Origin: Sulfurimicrobium sp964552675
Lineage (GTDB): Bacteria; Pseudomonadota; Gammaproteobacteria; Burkholderiales; Sulfuricellaceae
DNA length: 64,000 nt
Reading direction: 5' to 3'
Assembly: GCA_964552675.1 (NCBI GenBank)
Contig: CAZKHJ010000005.1
Span: forward strand, 62,001-126,000
The translations under genes and the position numbers were made by a program. Below are positions 8,494 to 17,432 of the stretch, in pieces. Below the pieces are notes generated by a model. The model did not search any database and was not told the origin of the DNA. It saw nothing but the letters and a program-made list of their open reading frames with translations. How positions within the stretch are numbered: position 1 is the stretch's first letter; each line of letters opens with the position of its first letter.

Positions 8494-8509
8494 AGCAAAA
8501 ATCGTGCCC
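8494..8509 (-). promoter_or_regulatory. Sigma-54 (-24/-12) promoter of the pilin-like gene
   Basis: On the minus strand the sequence GGGCACGATTTTTGCT fits the consensus TGGCAC-N5-TTGCW, with the invariant GG and GC exactly 10 nt apart. Transcription would begin near 8483, giving a leader of about 40 nt before the ATG at 8443. The sigma factor itself is encoded at 1-1080. Confidence 0.7.
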
Positions 8510-8551
8510 GATGTTTTTGAGCTGGTTTGCGGCTTGGACTGGATTTTGAGG

Positions 8552-9292
8552 CTAGTTGCGTTGGTCTTTCGACGCTGGTGGCGATTTTTCGACATTTTGG
8601 GCTTCCAGCCTGCTCAGATGTTCGGTCAGAAAATGGATCTCGTGTGGGTCGGTGAGCGTATTGTTGGCCAGTAATCCGCCCAGCAGGATTTTTGCGCTCT
8701 CGGTTTCGCCCATGTCTTCCAGAATGAAAATTGTCATCTGCTGAGCCCAGTGGGGTACATCCGGGCCTGTGGCGTGCGTGGCGATGGCCTGGGCGTATTT
8801 CAGTGCCAGGGGAAGGTCATGCAGGCGGTGTTTGGCGATAATGGCTGCGTGGGCCAGCCATTGCCAGCGCTGGCTGGGGGCGGCGAAAAATTGCTGATAG
8901 GTGAAGTTCAGCATCTGTCTTTGCCTGGTTTTGTCCGGCACCTGGGCGTAAAGATGGCTGGCCATGAGCAGCGGATACTGGGCGCGTGGATCGAGTTCGA
9001 GCATGCGTCCGAGCCAGCCGATGACGGTTGGATAGTCGAGGGCGGCAAAGGGGATGCTGATGCCTGGCTGGTTATCGAAGGCCTGCAGATATAAGGCCAG
9101 CCATTGGGATGCCGGAATGGGTTCGTTGAAGCTTGAAATGGATAGCGCCTGGTAACTGGGAACTGCTGGCAGGGTCTGGGCCTGTGCGGCCGGCTGTGGA
9201 GAGTGCAGGCGCCACAGGATTTGTGCTGTCAGGGAAACGGCCAGTGCTATCAATACTGACATGGGCACTGCCTTGAGAGAGCGCTCTGCCAT
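8552..9292 (-). CDS. Membrane-anchored helical (TPR-like) protein of unknown function
   Basis: 246 residues, not assigned to a named family. One N-terminal membrane segment (VPMSVLIALAVSLTAQILW, residues about 8-26) and a Pro/Ala/Gln linker are followed by helical repeats with a TPR-like rhythm, for example YPLLMASHLYAQVPDKTRQR and WLAHAAIIAKHRLHDLPLAL. It is probably anchored in the inner membrane with the repeats in the periplasm. It starts 3 bp after the stop of the ABC permease gene, so the two are co-transcribed and probably work together. Confidence 0.7.
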   Translation of the reverse strand: MAERSLKAVPMSVLIALAVSLTAQILWRLHSPQPAAQAQTLPAVPSYQALSISSFNEPIPASQWLALYLQAFDNQPGISIPFAALDYPTVIGWLGRMLELDPRAQYPLLMASHLYAQVPDKTRQRQMLNFTYQQFFAAPSQRWQWLAHAAIIAKHRLHDLPLALKYAQAIATHATGPDVPHWAQQMTIFILEDMGETESAKILLGGLLANNTLTDPHEIHFLTEHLSRLEAQNVEKSPPASKDQRN

Positions 9293-9295
9293 GCT

Positions 9296-10063
9296 TCAGA
9301 GATTTTTGCGCGACAGGTCAAAAAGCGCGCCGGAAATCAGCAAGGCAAGATAGATAGCGGTTTGCCAGGCGATCGGCCCCAACTGGGGCCAATTGCCAGT
9401 GCTGTTGACCAGCCATGCGGTCTGGGTGAAGGTATCGAGGCGGGGCAACAGCAGGGCGATGGTGTCGATGGCGTGAACCATGAATTGCCGGGCCGGGCCG
9501 GTTTCGTTGAGGGGGGTGTGGCCAATCAGCTGGATGGCGCCGATGGTCCGTGCCAACAGATAAAACCCCAGTGCCAGGCTCATGGCGGGCATGATCTGGC
9601 TGAAGGTGAAAAGGCAAAACAGGCTTAGTGCTGTCATGATCCATAGTTCACACAGCAGAGACAGGCCCCATAATGCAACCTGTCCAGCCGGCGCGAAAGC
9701 GGCGAGCAGCAGGGAAATCGCCGCCGCGAGCAGCAGCGCGATACCCATGAAGCCGAGCTGTTTGCCAAGGACATAGCTGGCGCGGGGAATGTCCAGTGAT
9801 AGAATGAGTTCCAGGCCTTTTTCGTTGAATTCACGCGACAGGCTGCTGATGATGAACAGGCTCAGCACAAACATGCTGGCCGGGCGCAGCAGGGCGGCAA
9901 GGAATGCCGTCTGGATACGCTGGCTGTCGGCAATGGCGATGGATTGCAGGAACAGGCTGCCGGCAAAGGCCGCCAGCAAGACCAGTAACAGCAGCCGCAT
10001 GAGCCGGGCGCGTGCTGCCTCCAGGAAGGTGAAATAGGCGATGGTGAAAATGGCGCGCGGCAT
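9296..10063 (-). CDS. ABC-2-type transporter permease protein (orphan)
   Basis: About 255 residues with six hydrophobic segments, in the style of ABC-2/NosY-type permeases: FTIAYFTFLEAARARLMRLL at the start, IISSLSREFNEKGLELILSL and RASYVLGKQLGFMGIALLLA in the middle. I chose the ATG at 10063 (MPRAIFTIAYF). The frame extends to an ATG at 10108, but the extra 15 residues look like leader sequence. No ATP-binding partner is adjacent, so the ATPase must be elsewhere or the protein acts with the downstream TPR-like protein in another way. It is divergent from the histidine kinase at 10127. Confidence 0.7.
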   Translation of the reverse strand: MPRAIFTIAYFTFLEAARARLMRLLLLVLLAAFAGSLFLQSIAIADSQRIQTAFLAALLRPASMFVLSLFIISSLSREFNEKGLELILSLDIPRASYVLGKQLGFMGIALLLAAAISLLLAAFAPAGQVALWGLSLLCELWIMTALSLFCLFTFSQIMPAMSLALGFYLLARTIGAIQLIGHTPLNETGPARQFMVHAIDTIALLLPRLDTFTQTAWLVNSTGNWPQLGPIAWQTAIYLALLISGALFDLSRKNL

Positions 10064-10126
10064 CAGCAGGCACTTGATTGACAGACTCCCTAAGTATATC
10101 CAAACCATTCAGCCAGAGGGGCGCCC

Positions 10127-11845
10127 ATGAGCGGCAAATTTTCCACCATGATGCAACAGGCCATTACCGGTCGCCCGCACTGGCTGCTGGGCGGGATGTT
10201 GTTGTCCCTGCATGCGGCGCTGGCATGGGGCGTCGATGTCTGGTGGTCCAGCGCCTCCCTGCTGGTGCATTTCGGCTTTTTCCTTCTATGGCAACCGCTG
10301 TGGCGCGGTGAGCACAATCTTTCCTACCGGCATGTCCTGCTGGTGTTGCTGGGTGGCGCTGCCCTGATACTGCTGTGGCGCAGCTGGTGGCTGGCCACCT
10401 TGTGTCTGGGAGTCGTGGTTGGCCTGGTTGGTGGCGATGTGGTCGGCATGACAGGGCGGCGCCAGCGCCTGGGGCATCTGTTTGCCTTGCTCTATCTGCT
10501 GGCGATGCTGCTGCTATGGGTGGTGCCGCATCTGTTTGTCGGTATGCCAGTGAATGCGGCTTTGAGCCTGATGGTGCGCTATGGCCTGGTCGTGGTGCCG
10601 TTTCTGGTGGCATTGCTGCCGAGCGGGAAGCAGCAGGCCAGGCCATTTTATGCCGTGGATTTTTTCTACAGCCTGATGCTGTTCCTGCTGGTGGTGGTGC
10701 TGGTGCTGGGCAGTTTTACGGTGAAAGTGCTCAGCCAGAGCAACTATCCCATGGCATTGGCGCAGACGCTGATGGCGATCGCCGGGGTGCTGTTTGCCCT
10801 GAGCTGGTTGTGGAATCCGCATGGCGGGTTTGCCGGTGGCGGACAGCTGATGTCGCGCTATCTGCTGAGTGTGGGCCTGCCGTTTGAGCGCTGGCTGCGC
10901 AATCTGGCAACCCTGGCGGAGCAGGAGCATGATGCTTCGGGGTTTCTGCGCCTGGCGCTGGACGATATTGCGGCTCTGCCCTGGGTAACAGGGGGGACAT
11001 GGCAGACTCCGGGGGATAGCGGCGAGTTTGGCATGCCCTCGAAATATTCGGTTGAATTTTCCTTTCACAGTGTTCGTCTGGTGTTGTACACGCGCTGGTC
11101 GCTGAGTCCGGCGCTGGTTCTGCACATCAAGCTGCTGACCCAGCTCCTGGGGCATTTTTATGAAGCCAAGCAGCGCGAGCAGGAGCAGAAATACAACGCC
11201 TATACCCAGGCAATCCATGAAACCGGGGCACGACTGACCCATGATGTGAAAAACCTGCTGCAATCGCTGAAAGCCCTGTGTGCTGCGGTGGAAAGCAGCG
11301 ATCCGGCCCAGGCCGAAGCGCTGCAGGCGCTGATGCAGCGCCAGTTGCCGCAGATTGTGCAGCGCCTGCAGCTGACCCTGGACAAGCTCAAATCTCCCAA
11401 TGTGAATGCGGCTGAAGCCATCGAGCGCATTTCCGCGCGTGCCTGGTGGGACGCATTACGCCAGCGCTATGCCCAGGAGCAGATCGAGTTTGCCGCATAC
11501 GGCATGTCGGGAGGCAAGCACGTGCATATTCCGGGCGAGCTGTTTGATAGCGTCGCTGACAACCTGTTGCAGAATGCGCTGGAGAAACGCAAGCTGGCGC
11601 GCGATCTGGTCATCCGGGTGGGATTTTCCTGTGAGGGTGGCGGCCGCCTGACCGTATGCGACGATGGTGCCGAGCTGGATGGCGATCTGGCAGCACGCCT
11701 GCTGATTGCACCTGTGAAGTCGGACAGCGGGTTCGGCATCGGTCTTTACCAGGCGGGACGGCTGGCGAGCCAGGCTGGCTACCAGCTGGCCCTGACCAGC
11801 AACCTGGCTGGGCGCGTGTGCTTTGAACTGATCGGTACGGCTTAG
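10127..11845 (+). CDS. Orphan membrane sensor histidine kinase
   Basis: 572 residues. The N-terminal ~245 residues are about eight hydrophobic helices (for example LLVVVLVLGSFTVKVLS), so the sensor is a multi-pass membrane region. A linker follows, then a dimerisation/phosphoacceptor helix with THDVKNLLQSLKAL (HDxKN type, reminiscent of PrsK-like kinases) near 370, an N box DNLLQNALEKR near 478, a degenerate G1 box VCDDGAEL and a G2 region FGIGLYQAGRLASQ. No response regulator is adjacent. The stop overlaps the convergent RND gene stop by 4 bp. Confidence 0.82.
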   Translation: MSGKFSTMMQQAITGRPHWLLGGMLLSLHAALAWGVDVWWSSASLLVHFGFFLLWQPLWRGEHNLSYRHVLLVLLGGAALILLWRSWWLATLCLGVVVGLVGGDVVGMTGRRQRLGHLFALLYLLAMLLLWVVPHLFVGMPVNAALSLMVRYGLVVVPFLVALLPSGKQQARPFYAVDFFYSLMLFLLVVVLVLGSFTVKVLSQSNYPMALAQTLMAIAGVLFALSWLWNPHGGFAGGGQLMSRYLLSVGLPFERWLRNLATLAEQEHDASGFLRLALDDIAALPWVTGGTWQTPGDSGEFGMPSKYSVEFSFHSVRLVLYTRWSLSPALVLHIKLLTQLLGHFYEAKQREQEQKYNAYTQAIHETGARLTHDVKNLLQSLKALCAAVESSDPAQAEALQALMQRQLPQIVQRLQLTLDKLKSPNVNAAEAIERISARAWWDALRQRYAQEQIEFAAYGMSGGKHVHIPGELFDSVADNLLQNALEKRKLARDLVIRVGFSCEGGGRLTVCDDGAELDGDLAARLLIAPVKSDSGFGIGLYQAGRLASQAGYQLALTSNLAGRVCFELIGTA

Positions 11846-14800
11846 TCTGCCATGCGCAGATGCCGCGCACGCCAGCGCTGCAGTGCACCTTCTACCAGCG
11901 AATACACTGCGGGTACCACCACCAGGGTGAGCAGGGTGGAGGTAATCATGCCGCCGATCACCGCTACCGCCAGCGGGCCGTTGGTTTCCGCCCCGGCCCC
12001 GAGGCCCAGCGCGGCAGGGAGGAGTGCCAGAATCACCGTCAGGGAGGTCATCAGCACCGGTCTCATGCGGATGGGGCAGGCTTCGCGCAGGGCTTCGTCG
12101 ATGTTTTTCCCTTCTTCCCGCCGCTGGTTGGTGAGGTCTACCAGGAGGATGGAATTCTTTGCTACCAGCCCGATCAGCAGCACCAGCCCGATCATGGAAT
12201 AGATGTTCAGGGTATGGTTGAACAGCCACAAGGCCATGACGCCGCCGATAATGGCAAGCGGCTGCGCCACCATGATGATGAAGGGCTGGATGAAGGAGTT
12301 GAACTGGCTGGCCAGAACCATGTATAGCAGCACCAGCGCCAGCGAGAAAGCGAAGACCATGTATTGCACTGTCTTGCCGAATTCCTCAGCCTGGCCGATC
12401 ATTTTCACGGTGTAGCCGATAGGCAGGACTTTTGCCGTCGCAGCCTTGACCTTGTTCACGGCATCACCCAGCGGAATGGTTGGGGTGCCATAGAAGGTGG
12501 CGGCATACTGCAGGTCAAAGCGTCCGATGATGGCCGGCCCCAGCGTCTGTTTCACGTTTGCCACGGTGTCCAGGCGCACCAGCGTGCCATCGCGCGAGCG
12601 CAGGTAAATCTTGCCGAGATCGGAGGGTTGACGGAATTCGCCGTCCTTGGCCTTGACCCGGATATCGTAGCGCTGCCCATCGCCGGGAATATCGTTGTAT
12701 TTGGCGATATCCACGCCGCCGGAGAGCATGTTGAGCGCCAGTGCCACGTCCTGGGTGGACAATCCGGCAGAAGCGATGCGGGTGCGATCAGAGTTCAACA
12801 CCAGTTGCGGCAGGTCGAGTTGCAGATCGAGGTCCATGCGCCCCATGCCGGGGTCGCTCGACAGTGTTTGCTGCAGGTTTTTGGCCAGCCGCCCGACTTC
12901 GTCGAGATTGGGGCCGCTGACCACGAACTGCAAAGGCTCGCCACGCTGGCCGCCAACCATCGGATAGGGTGCGGCGAAGGCGCGCGCGCCGGGAATTTGC
13001 GCCAGTTCCTTGCGAATGACCGGGATGATCTCCTGCTGCTTGATCTTGCGTTCGCCGCGCGGCGCCATGCGTGCCACCACCATTGCCTGGTTGACCTGGC
13101 CGGCGTTGCCGAGGCCGATCAGGGCAAACTCGGTGACGATTTCCTTGTGGCGGAACAGGATGTCCTCGACCATGCGCAGGCGGCTGTCGGTGTAGTCGAT
13201 GCTGGAGCCGAGCGGTGTGCGCAGGTTGACCAGGAAACGGCCTTCGTCCTCATCGGGCACGAAGGTCTTGCCGACATTGGCGAAGAAGAAGCTGCTCGCT
13301 GCCACCGTCGCCAGCGTCAGCGCCACCACTTTCCATCGGTGGCGCAGCGCCTTGTCGAGCAGGTAGCGGTAGAGGCTGTCCATGCCGTGGAAGAAGCGGT
13401 CGATGACATAGTAGAGCCTGCCGTGTTGCTTCGCCACCCGCAGGTAGCGTGAGCACAGCATCGGCGTCAGGGTCAGCGACACGAACAGCGACACCAGCAC
13501 GCCGAAGGTCACCACCACCGCGAAGGACTTGAAGAACTGGCCGATGATGCCGCCGAGAAAAATCACCGGCGCGAAGATCGACACCAGCGACAGGGTTGCG
13601 GCGATCACCGCGAACACCACTTCGCGGCTGCCGTTGATGGCGGCCGCAACCGGGTCGGGATCAATCTCCTCGCGGTGGCGGAAGATATTCTCTAAAACCA
13701 CGATGGCATCGTCCACCACCACGCCGATCAGCAGCAGCAGGGCGAGCATGGTCAGCGAATTGAGGGTATAGCCGAAGAAGTAGATCACTGCCACTGCGCC
13801 CAGCAGCGACACCGGGATGGCGGTGGCGATGATCAGGGTGGAACGGATGCTGCGCAGGAACAGCCAGACGATCAGCGAGGCCAGCAGCGTGCCTTCGATC
13901 AGGTGCTCCTTGAGCGAATTGACGATCTCGTTGATGAAGATCGCGTCGTTGGACACGATATCGAGCGTCATGCCGGGCGGCAGCTGCGGGATGATCTCGG
14001 TTTCCAGACGCTTCTTGATCGAGTCGACAATCGCCACGGTATTGGTGTTGGTGACTTTGACGATGCCCAGGCCGATGGTGGTTTTGCCCATGAAACGCGC
14101 CAGCTGGCGGTAGTCGGCCAGGCCATCCTCGACCTCGGCGATATCGCGCAGACGCACCGGCGCGCCGTCGCGGTAGGCGATGATCATTTTCTCCAGTTCA
14201 TCGAGGCGGTGGAATTCCAGGTCGAGCTTGATCAGGTTTTCAGTCTGCTGGCCGACCAGGAAGCCGCCGGCAAGCTGGACATGTTCGTTGGCAAAGGCAA
14301 GATTGATGTCCTGTGCTGTAATCTTCAGTGCGGTCATTTTCGCCGGCAGCAGGTTGACCCGGATAGTGCGGTCGCGGCGTCCGCCCAGGCGTACCTCACC
14401 TACGCCGTCGATGGTTTCCAGGCGCTTCTTGATGACGTTGACAGCGTGCTGGTTGAGCTGCTGCTGGGTACGGTCGCCGCGCAGCGCCAGCCACATGATC
14501 GGCATGGCATTGGTTTCGACCTTGGCTACCACTGGCGGGTCGGCATCCTTGGGTAATCGGCGCAGCACCTGGTTGACTTTGGCCTGCACCTCATTGAAGG
14601 CGACATCCACTTTTTTGTCCAGGTTGAAGGTGATGTTGATCACCGACACGCCGGGCGAAGAAGTGGACTGGATATGTTCGATTCCTGGCACGCTGTTGAT
14701 CGATGTTTCCAGCACATTGGTGATGCTGGAGTCGACGATGTCCGGGTTGGCGCCTTTCAGGGTGGTGGAAATCGAGACGATGGGGAATTCGATGTAGGGG

Positions 14801-14910
14801 AAGCGGTCCATGCCGATGCGCTGGTAGCTGATATAACCGAACAGCACCAGCACTGCCGACAGCATGAACGCCAGCACGTGGCGTTTGATGGAAAGCTCGG
14901 GCAGCGTCAT
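11842..14910 (-). CDS. RND-family efflux pump, inner-membrane subunit (HAE1/AcrB-like)
   Basis: Proton-driven tripartite efflux transporter of 1022 residues, close to the usual 1020-1050. It has the classic 12-helix layout with two large periplasmic loops. Visible are the N-terminal helix LAFMLSAVLVLFGYISYQRI, the motif GVVVDDAIVVLENIFRH whose adjacent Asp pair is the proton relay in helix 4, and the porter-domain text NLRTPLGSSIDYTDSRLR. It follows its adaptor gene with a 4-bp overlap (start of the pump inside the end of the adaptor). No outer-membrane TolC-type gene is next to it. Substrate cannot be inferred. Confidence 0.92.
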   Translation of the reverse strand: MTLPELSIKRHVLAFMLSAVLVLFGYISYQRIGMDRFPYIEFPIVSISTTLKGANPDIVDSSITNVLETSINSVPGIEHIQSTSSPGVSVINITFNLDKKVDVAFNEVQAKVNQVLRRLPKDADPPVVAKVETNAMPIMWLALRGDRTQQQLNQHAVNVIKKRLETIDGVGEVRLGGRRDRTIRVNLLPAKMTALKITAQDINLAFANEHVQLAGGFLVGQQTENLIKLDLEFHRLDELEKMIIAYRDGAPVRLRDIAEVEDGLADYRQLARFMGKTTIGLGIVKVTNTNTVAIVDSIKKRLETEIIPQLPPGMTLDIVSNDAIFINEIVNSLKEHLIEGTLLASLIVWLFLRSIRSTLIIATAIPVSLLGAVAVIYFFGYTLNSLTMLALLLLIGVVVDDAIVVLENIFRHREEIDPDPVAAAINGSREVVFAVIAATLSLVSIFAPVIFLGGIIGQFFKSFAVVVTFGVLVSLFVSLTLTPMLCSRYLRVAKQHGRLYYVIDRFFHGMDSLYRYLLDKALRHRWKVVALTLATVAASSFFFANVGKTFVPDEDEGRFLVNLRTPLGSSIDYTDSRLRMVEDILFRHKEIVTEFALIGLGNAGQVNQAMVVARMAPRGERKIKQQEIIPVIRKELAQIPGARAFAAPYPMVGGQRGEPLQFVVSGPNLDEVGRLAKNLQQTLSSDPGMGRMDLDLQLDLPQLVLNSDRTRIASAGLSTQDVALALNMLSGGVDIAKYNDIPGDGQRYDIRVKAKDGEFRQPSDLGKIYLRSRDGTLVRLDTVANVKQTLGPAIIGRFDLQYAATFYGTPTIPLGDAVNKVKAATAKVLPIGYTVKMIGQAEEFGKTVQYMVFAFSLALVLLYMVLASQFNSFIQPFIIMVAQPLAIIGGVMALWLFNHTLNIYSMIGLVLLIGLVAKNSILLVDLTNQRREEGKNIDEALREACPIRMRPVLMTSLTVILALLPAALGLGAGAETNGPLAVAVIGGMITSTLLTLVVVPAVYSLVEGALQRWRARHLRMAD

Positions 14911-15974
14911 TTTTTCTCGCCTTTTGCGCTGGCAGGATCCTTCACGTTAATCCCAGCATTGTCGGTGAGAAAGCCGGCGCCGTCGGCAGCGACCGTTTCG
15001 CCTTCCTTGACGCCCTGCAGTATTTCCACCAGGCCATTCTGGCTGACACCGGTGGTGACAATGCGCTGTACCGCCTTGCCGTTCTCGATTACGTATACCA
15101 CCTTGCCGGCTGGACGTAGCACTACGCTGATCTCCGGCACCGTGACGGCGTGTTCATGCACTTCGATGATGACAGCGCCATTCACTGATGCGCCTGGTTT
15201 CCAGCCGCCGGGGTTGTTCACTTCCACCACGGCATCGAAGGCGCGGCTGGTGCTGCCTACCAGCTGCTGTACCTGCTCGATCTTGCCGGTCACACTGGCA
15301 TCTGGCGCAGTGGGCGTGGTCAGTGTCACGGTCTGGCCCACCTTGATGCGCGCCGCGACATTTTCCGGGAAGGGCAGGCGAATCCGCAGTTTCTCGCTGG
15401 TGGAGAGCTGGAATACCGGCTTGCCCAGGTCGATCCAGTCTCCCACCGAAACAAAACGGTTGTCGACCCGTCCGTCCACCGGTGAGAGGATGCGGGTGCG
15501 TGACAGGTTTTTGGTCGCACGGGTGTGCTGTTCGCGCGCGGCGATATCCTGCGCATCGTAATTTTCGAGCGCGGAAGGAGAAATAAAGCCTTTCCTGGCC
15601 AGCTCGCGATAGCGCTCGGCCAGCTTGTGCTGGCTGATTGCCTGGGCTTCCAGCCGCTTGGCGTCGGCGGAATAATCGGCGGGGTCAATCTCGGCAAGCA
15701 ACTGGCCTTTCTTTACCGCATCGCCGATATCCACCGCCACCTTGATGATGCGGCCCGCCACTTCGGCTCCGACCTTGGGCGCGGTTGAACTGTCCGCTTC
15801 GCCGACCGACTGCTCCAGGATCTGCATGGTGCGAGTCTGGGCCTGGATAACGGTGATGACGGCTGGCGCTAAGCCTTTTTTTTGCTCCTCTGGTTTCTTG
15901 GCGCATCCCGGCAGAACCAGTGCAGTGCACAGACAGAATGCCGTAAGGTGAATGACAGAAGATGTTTTCATCAT
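14907..15974 (-). CDS. RND efflux pump periplasmic adaptor (membrane fusion) lipoprotein
   Basis: Adaptor connecting the RND pump to an outer-membrane channel. I start at ATG 15974 (355 residues) because it gives a lipoprotein signal peptide ending in the lipobox LVLPGC. The frame is open to 16148, but the extra 58 residues have no signal character and cross a terminator-proximal region. Domains in order: biotinyl-lipoyl halves (VGAEVAGRIIKVAVDIGDAV and ILSPVDGRVDNRFVSVGDWI), an alpha-hairpin between them, a beta-barrel (RIKVGQTVTLTTP) and a membrane-proximal domain ending in VKEGETVAADGAGFL. Confidence 0.9.
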   Translation of the reverse strand: MMKTSSVIHLTAFCLCTALVLPGCAKKPEEQKKGLAPAVITVIQAQTRTMQILEQSVGEADSSTAPKVGAEVAGRIIKVAVDIGDAVKKGQLLAEIDPADYSADAKRLEAQAISQHKLAERYRELARKGFISPSALENYDAQDIAAREQHTRATKNLSRTRILSPVDGRVDNRFVSVGDWIDLGKPVFQLSTSEKLRIRLPFPENVAARIKVGQTVTLTTPTAPDASVTGKIEQVQQLVGSTSRAFDAVVEVNNPGGWKPGASVNGAVIIEVHEHAVTVPEISVVLRPAGKVVYVIENGKAVQRIVTTGVSQNGLVEILQGVKEGETVAADGAGFLTDNAGINVKDPASAKGEKK

Positions 15975-16131
15975 GGTTCCAGTTAAAGAGGGTGCCGAGC
16001 GCGAATTCTTTGCCAGTGCCGGACCGGAATCCGTGCTGTTCCAGTCTGGCGTGTACGAATGAAGTGTCAGCGGGGGTGGGTGACAGGTGAAGAAGCAGGC
16101 CGGCCCGACGTTTGATGCAATTGTAAGGGCG

Positions 16132-16160
16132 AAAAAAAACCGGCACAAGGCCGGTTTTTT
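16132..16160. terminator. Bidirectional rho-independent terminator after dsrE2
   Basis: Stem AAAACCGGC (16136-16144) pairs with GCCGGTTTT (16150-16158) across a 5-nt loop, flanked by an A-run and a T-run. On the minus strand it ends the rhd-tusA-dsrE2 unit 14 bp after the dsrE2 stop and separates it from the RND genes. It could also work on the plus strand. Confidence 0.8.
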
Positions 16161-16173
16161 GGTTCAGCTGCCG

Positions 16174-16686
16174 TTAGATAAACAGGCTGATGTCCGCTTC
16201 GCCGCCGTACTCGAAATAGGTGGCTGCGCCAACGTATTCGATGCCGTCGATGAAATCGCTATGGCTGAAGCCGAACAGCTCAACCGTCATCTGACAGGCC
16301 AGAAACTTGACTTCCGCTTCCTGGCACAGCTCACGCAGATCCGAGATGGTGGCCACGCCATTGTTGGCAATGGTTTTTTTCATCAGTACCGTGGCAATAT
16401 CTTCATACCAGGGAATGGATGCCTGAAGAATGTTGGGGATATTCCAGTTGATGTTCTTGAACCACTGTGGACCAAATGGCATTTTCATCGGCATGCCGGG
16501 GTTGCCCAGGGGGCTGACCTTGAGGCAGGACAAATCCTTGCGCAGGCATTGCAGGCCGTAGAAGGTGAAGAAGATCGTCGCTTCGTAGCCCAGTGCCGCC
16601 GCAGTGGAAGCCAGGATGAAGGGCGGGTAGGCCCAGTCCAGAGTCCCCTTGGTGGCGATAATCGTTAATTTCTTTTGATCATCCAT
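16174..16686 (-). CDS. dsrE2: DsrE2-type sulfur-relay protein (DsrE/F/H-like family)
   Basis: 170 residues of the DsrE2 subgroup. Its known role in sulfur oxidisers is persulfide trafficking together with TusA and rhodanese. It starts KKLTIIATKGTLDWAYPPFI and has a hydrophobic helix LASTAAALGYEATIFFTFYG. Candidate persulfide cysteines are C47, C54, C120 and C130, with the last pair in SDLRELCQEAEVKFLACQM. The order rhd-tusA-dsrE2 matches the cluster described in Allochromatium and other sulfur oxidisers. Confidence 0.9.
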   Translation of the reverse strand: MDDQKKLTIIATKGTLDWAYPPFILASTAAALGYEATIFFTFYGLQCLRKDLSCLKVSPLGNPGMPMKMPFGPQWFKNINWNIPNILQASIPWYEDIATVLMKKTIANNGVATISDLRELCQEAEVKFLACQMTVELFGFSHSDFIDGIEYVGAATYFEYGGEADISLFI

Positions 16687-16757
16687 CTCTAAAACCCCTC
16701 GTTGCTGTCTATTTTATGAGTGTTAGCGGACGCCTGTTTCTGTTCAATTATTTTTTA

Positions 16758-16985
16758 TTATTTCTTCTTCATGAAGAAGGTATATTCGCCGCCAGCTTCG
16801 GTAGAGGACATCAATTCATTGCCGGTTTGCTTGGCAAATGCCTGGAAGTCTTTAACGGAACCGGGATCGGTGGAGAGAATTTTCAGTACCTGGCCAGAAC
16901 CGATTTCGGCCAGAGCTTTCTTGGCGCGCAGAATCGGCAGAGGGCAGTTCAGACCGCGAGCGTCCAGTTCTTTATCAGCATTCAT
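16758..16985 (-). CDS. tusA: TusA family sulfur carrier protein
   Basis: Small cytoplasmic sulfur carrier of 75 residues that bears a persulfide on Cys14 in the motif LDARGLNCPLPILRAKKAL, the hallmark of the family. In sulfur oxidisers it passes sulfane sulfur from rhodanese to downstream enzymes. It sits between rhd and dsrE2. The upstream gap (16986-17065) contains an AGGAGA ribosome site next to the ATG and an AT-rich stretch with TTGCAA and AATAAT 17 bp apart, so an internal promoter is possible. Confidence 0.93.
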   Translation of the reverse strand: MNADKELDARGLNCPLPILRAKKALAEIGSGQVLKILSTDPGSVKDFQAFAKQTGNELMSSTEAGGEYTFFMKKK

Positions 16986-17065
16986 GTAAGTCTCCTAAGC
17001 AGGTTAATTGTTGCCAACGAAAAAAGGGATTATTTATAGTTTGGGAAATTATTGCAACCGAAAAA

Positions 17066-17389
17066 TTAGGCGGGGTTGGCCAGCATCTGGCCGGAACGCA
17101 TCCAGGCCATGATGCCGCCTTGCAGATTCATTACGTTGCGGAATCCCTGCTGCGACAGAAAAGCCGTTACCTGGCCGGAGCGTGCGCCGCTCTGGCAATA
17201 AAATACCGTGGGGGTTTCCGCGCACAGTTCGGTCGCCCTGACCGGAATGAGGTGCATCGGAATATGTTCCGCGCCATCGATGATGCCGCGTGCCACTTCG
17301 CCTTCGGTGCGCACGTCGATCAGCTTGATCGTGCCTTCCGCCTTCATTTTTTGTAGATCAACGATATCAATTTGCTGAATGCCGAACAT
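17066..17389 (-). CDS. Single-domain rhodanese-like sulfurtransferase
   Basis: 107-residue cytoplasmic rhodanese. The active-site loop is FYCQSGARSGQ with the persulfide Cys65. The CH2A region IKLIDVRTEGEVARGII and the C-terminal GFRNVMNLQGGIMAWM are typical. It is the first gene of rhd-tusA-dsrE2 and is expected to load sulfane sulfur onto TusA. A strong ribosome site (AAGGAGAAAAC) precedes the ATG. Confidence 0.92.
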   Translation of the reverse strand: MFGIQQIDIVDLQKMKAEGTIKLIDVRTEGEVARGIIDGAEHIPMHLIPVRATELCAETPTVFYCQSGARSGQVTAFLSQQGFRNVMNLQGGIMAWMRSGQMLANPA

Positions 17390-17432
17390 GTTTTCTCCTT
17401 GCGATCAATCAGGTGCAATTTTAGAAAGCGCT

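Noticed and set aside
12364..13452. Open frame of 362 codons opposite the RND pump gene
   Set aside because: His/Gln/Val-rich text typical of reverse-strand reading; no independent evidence.
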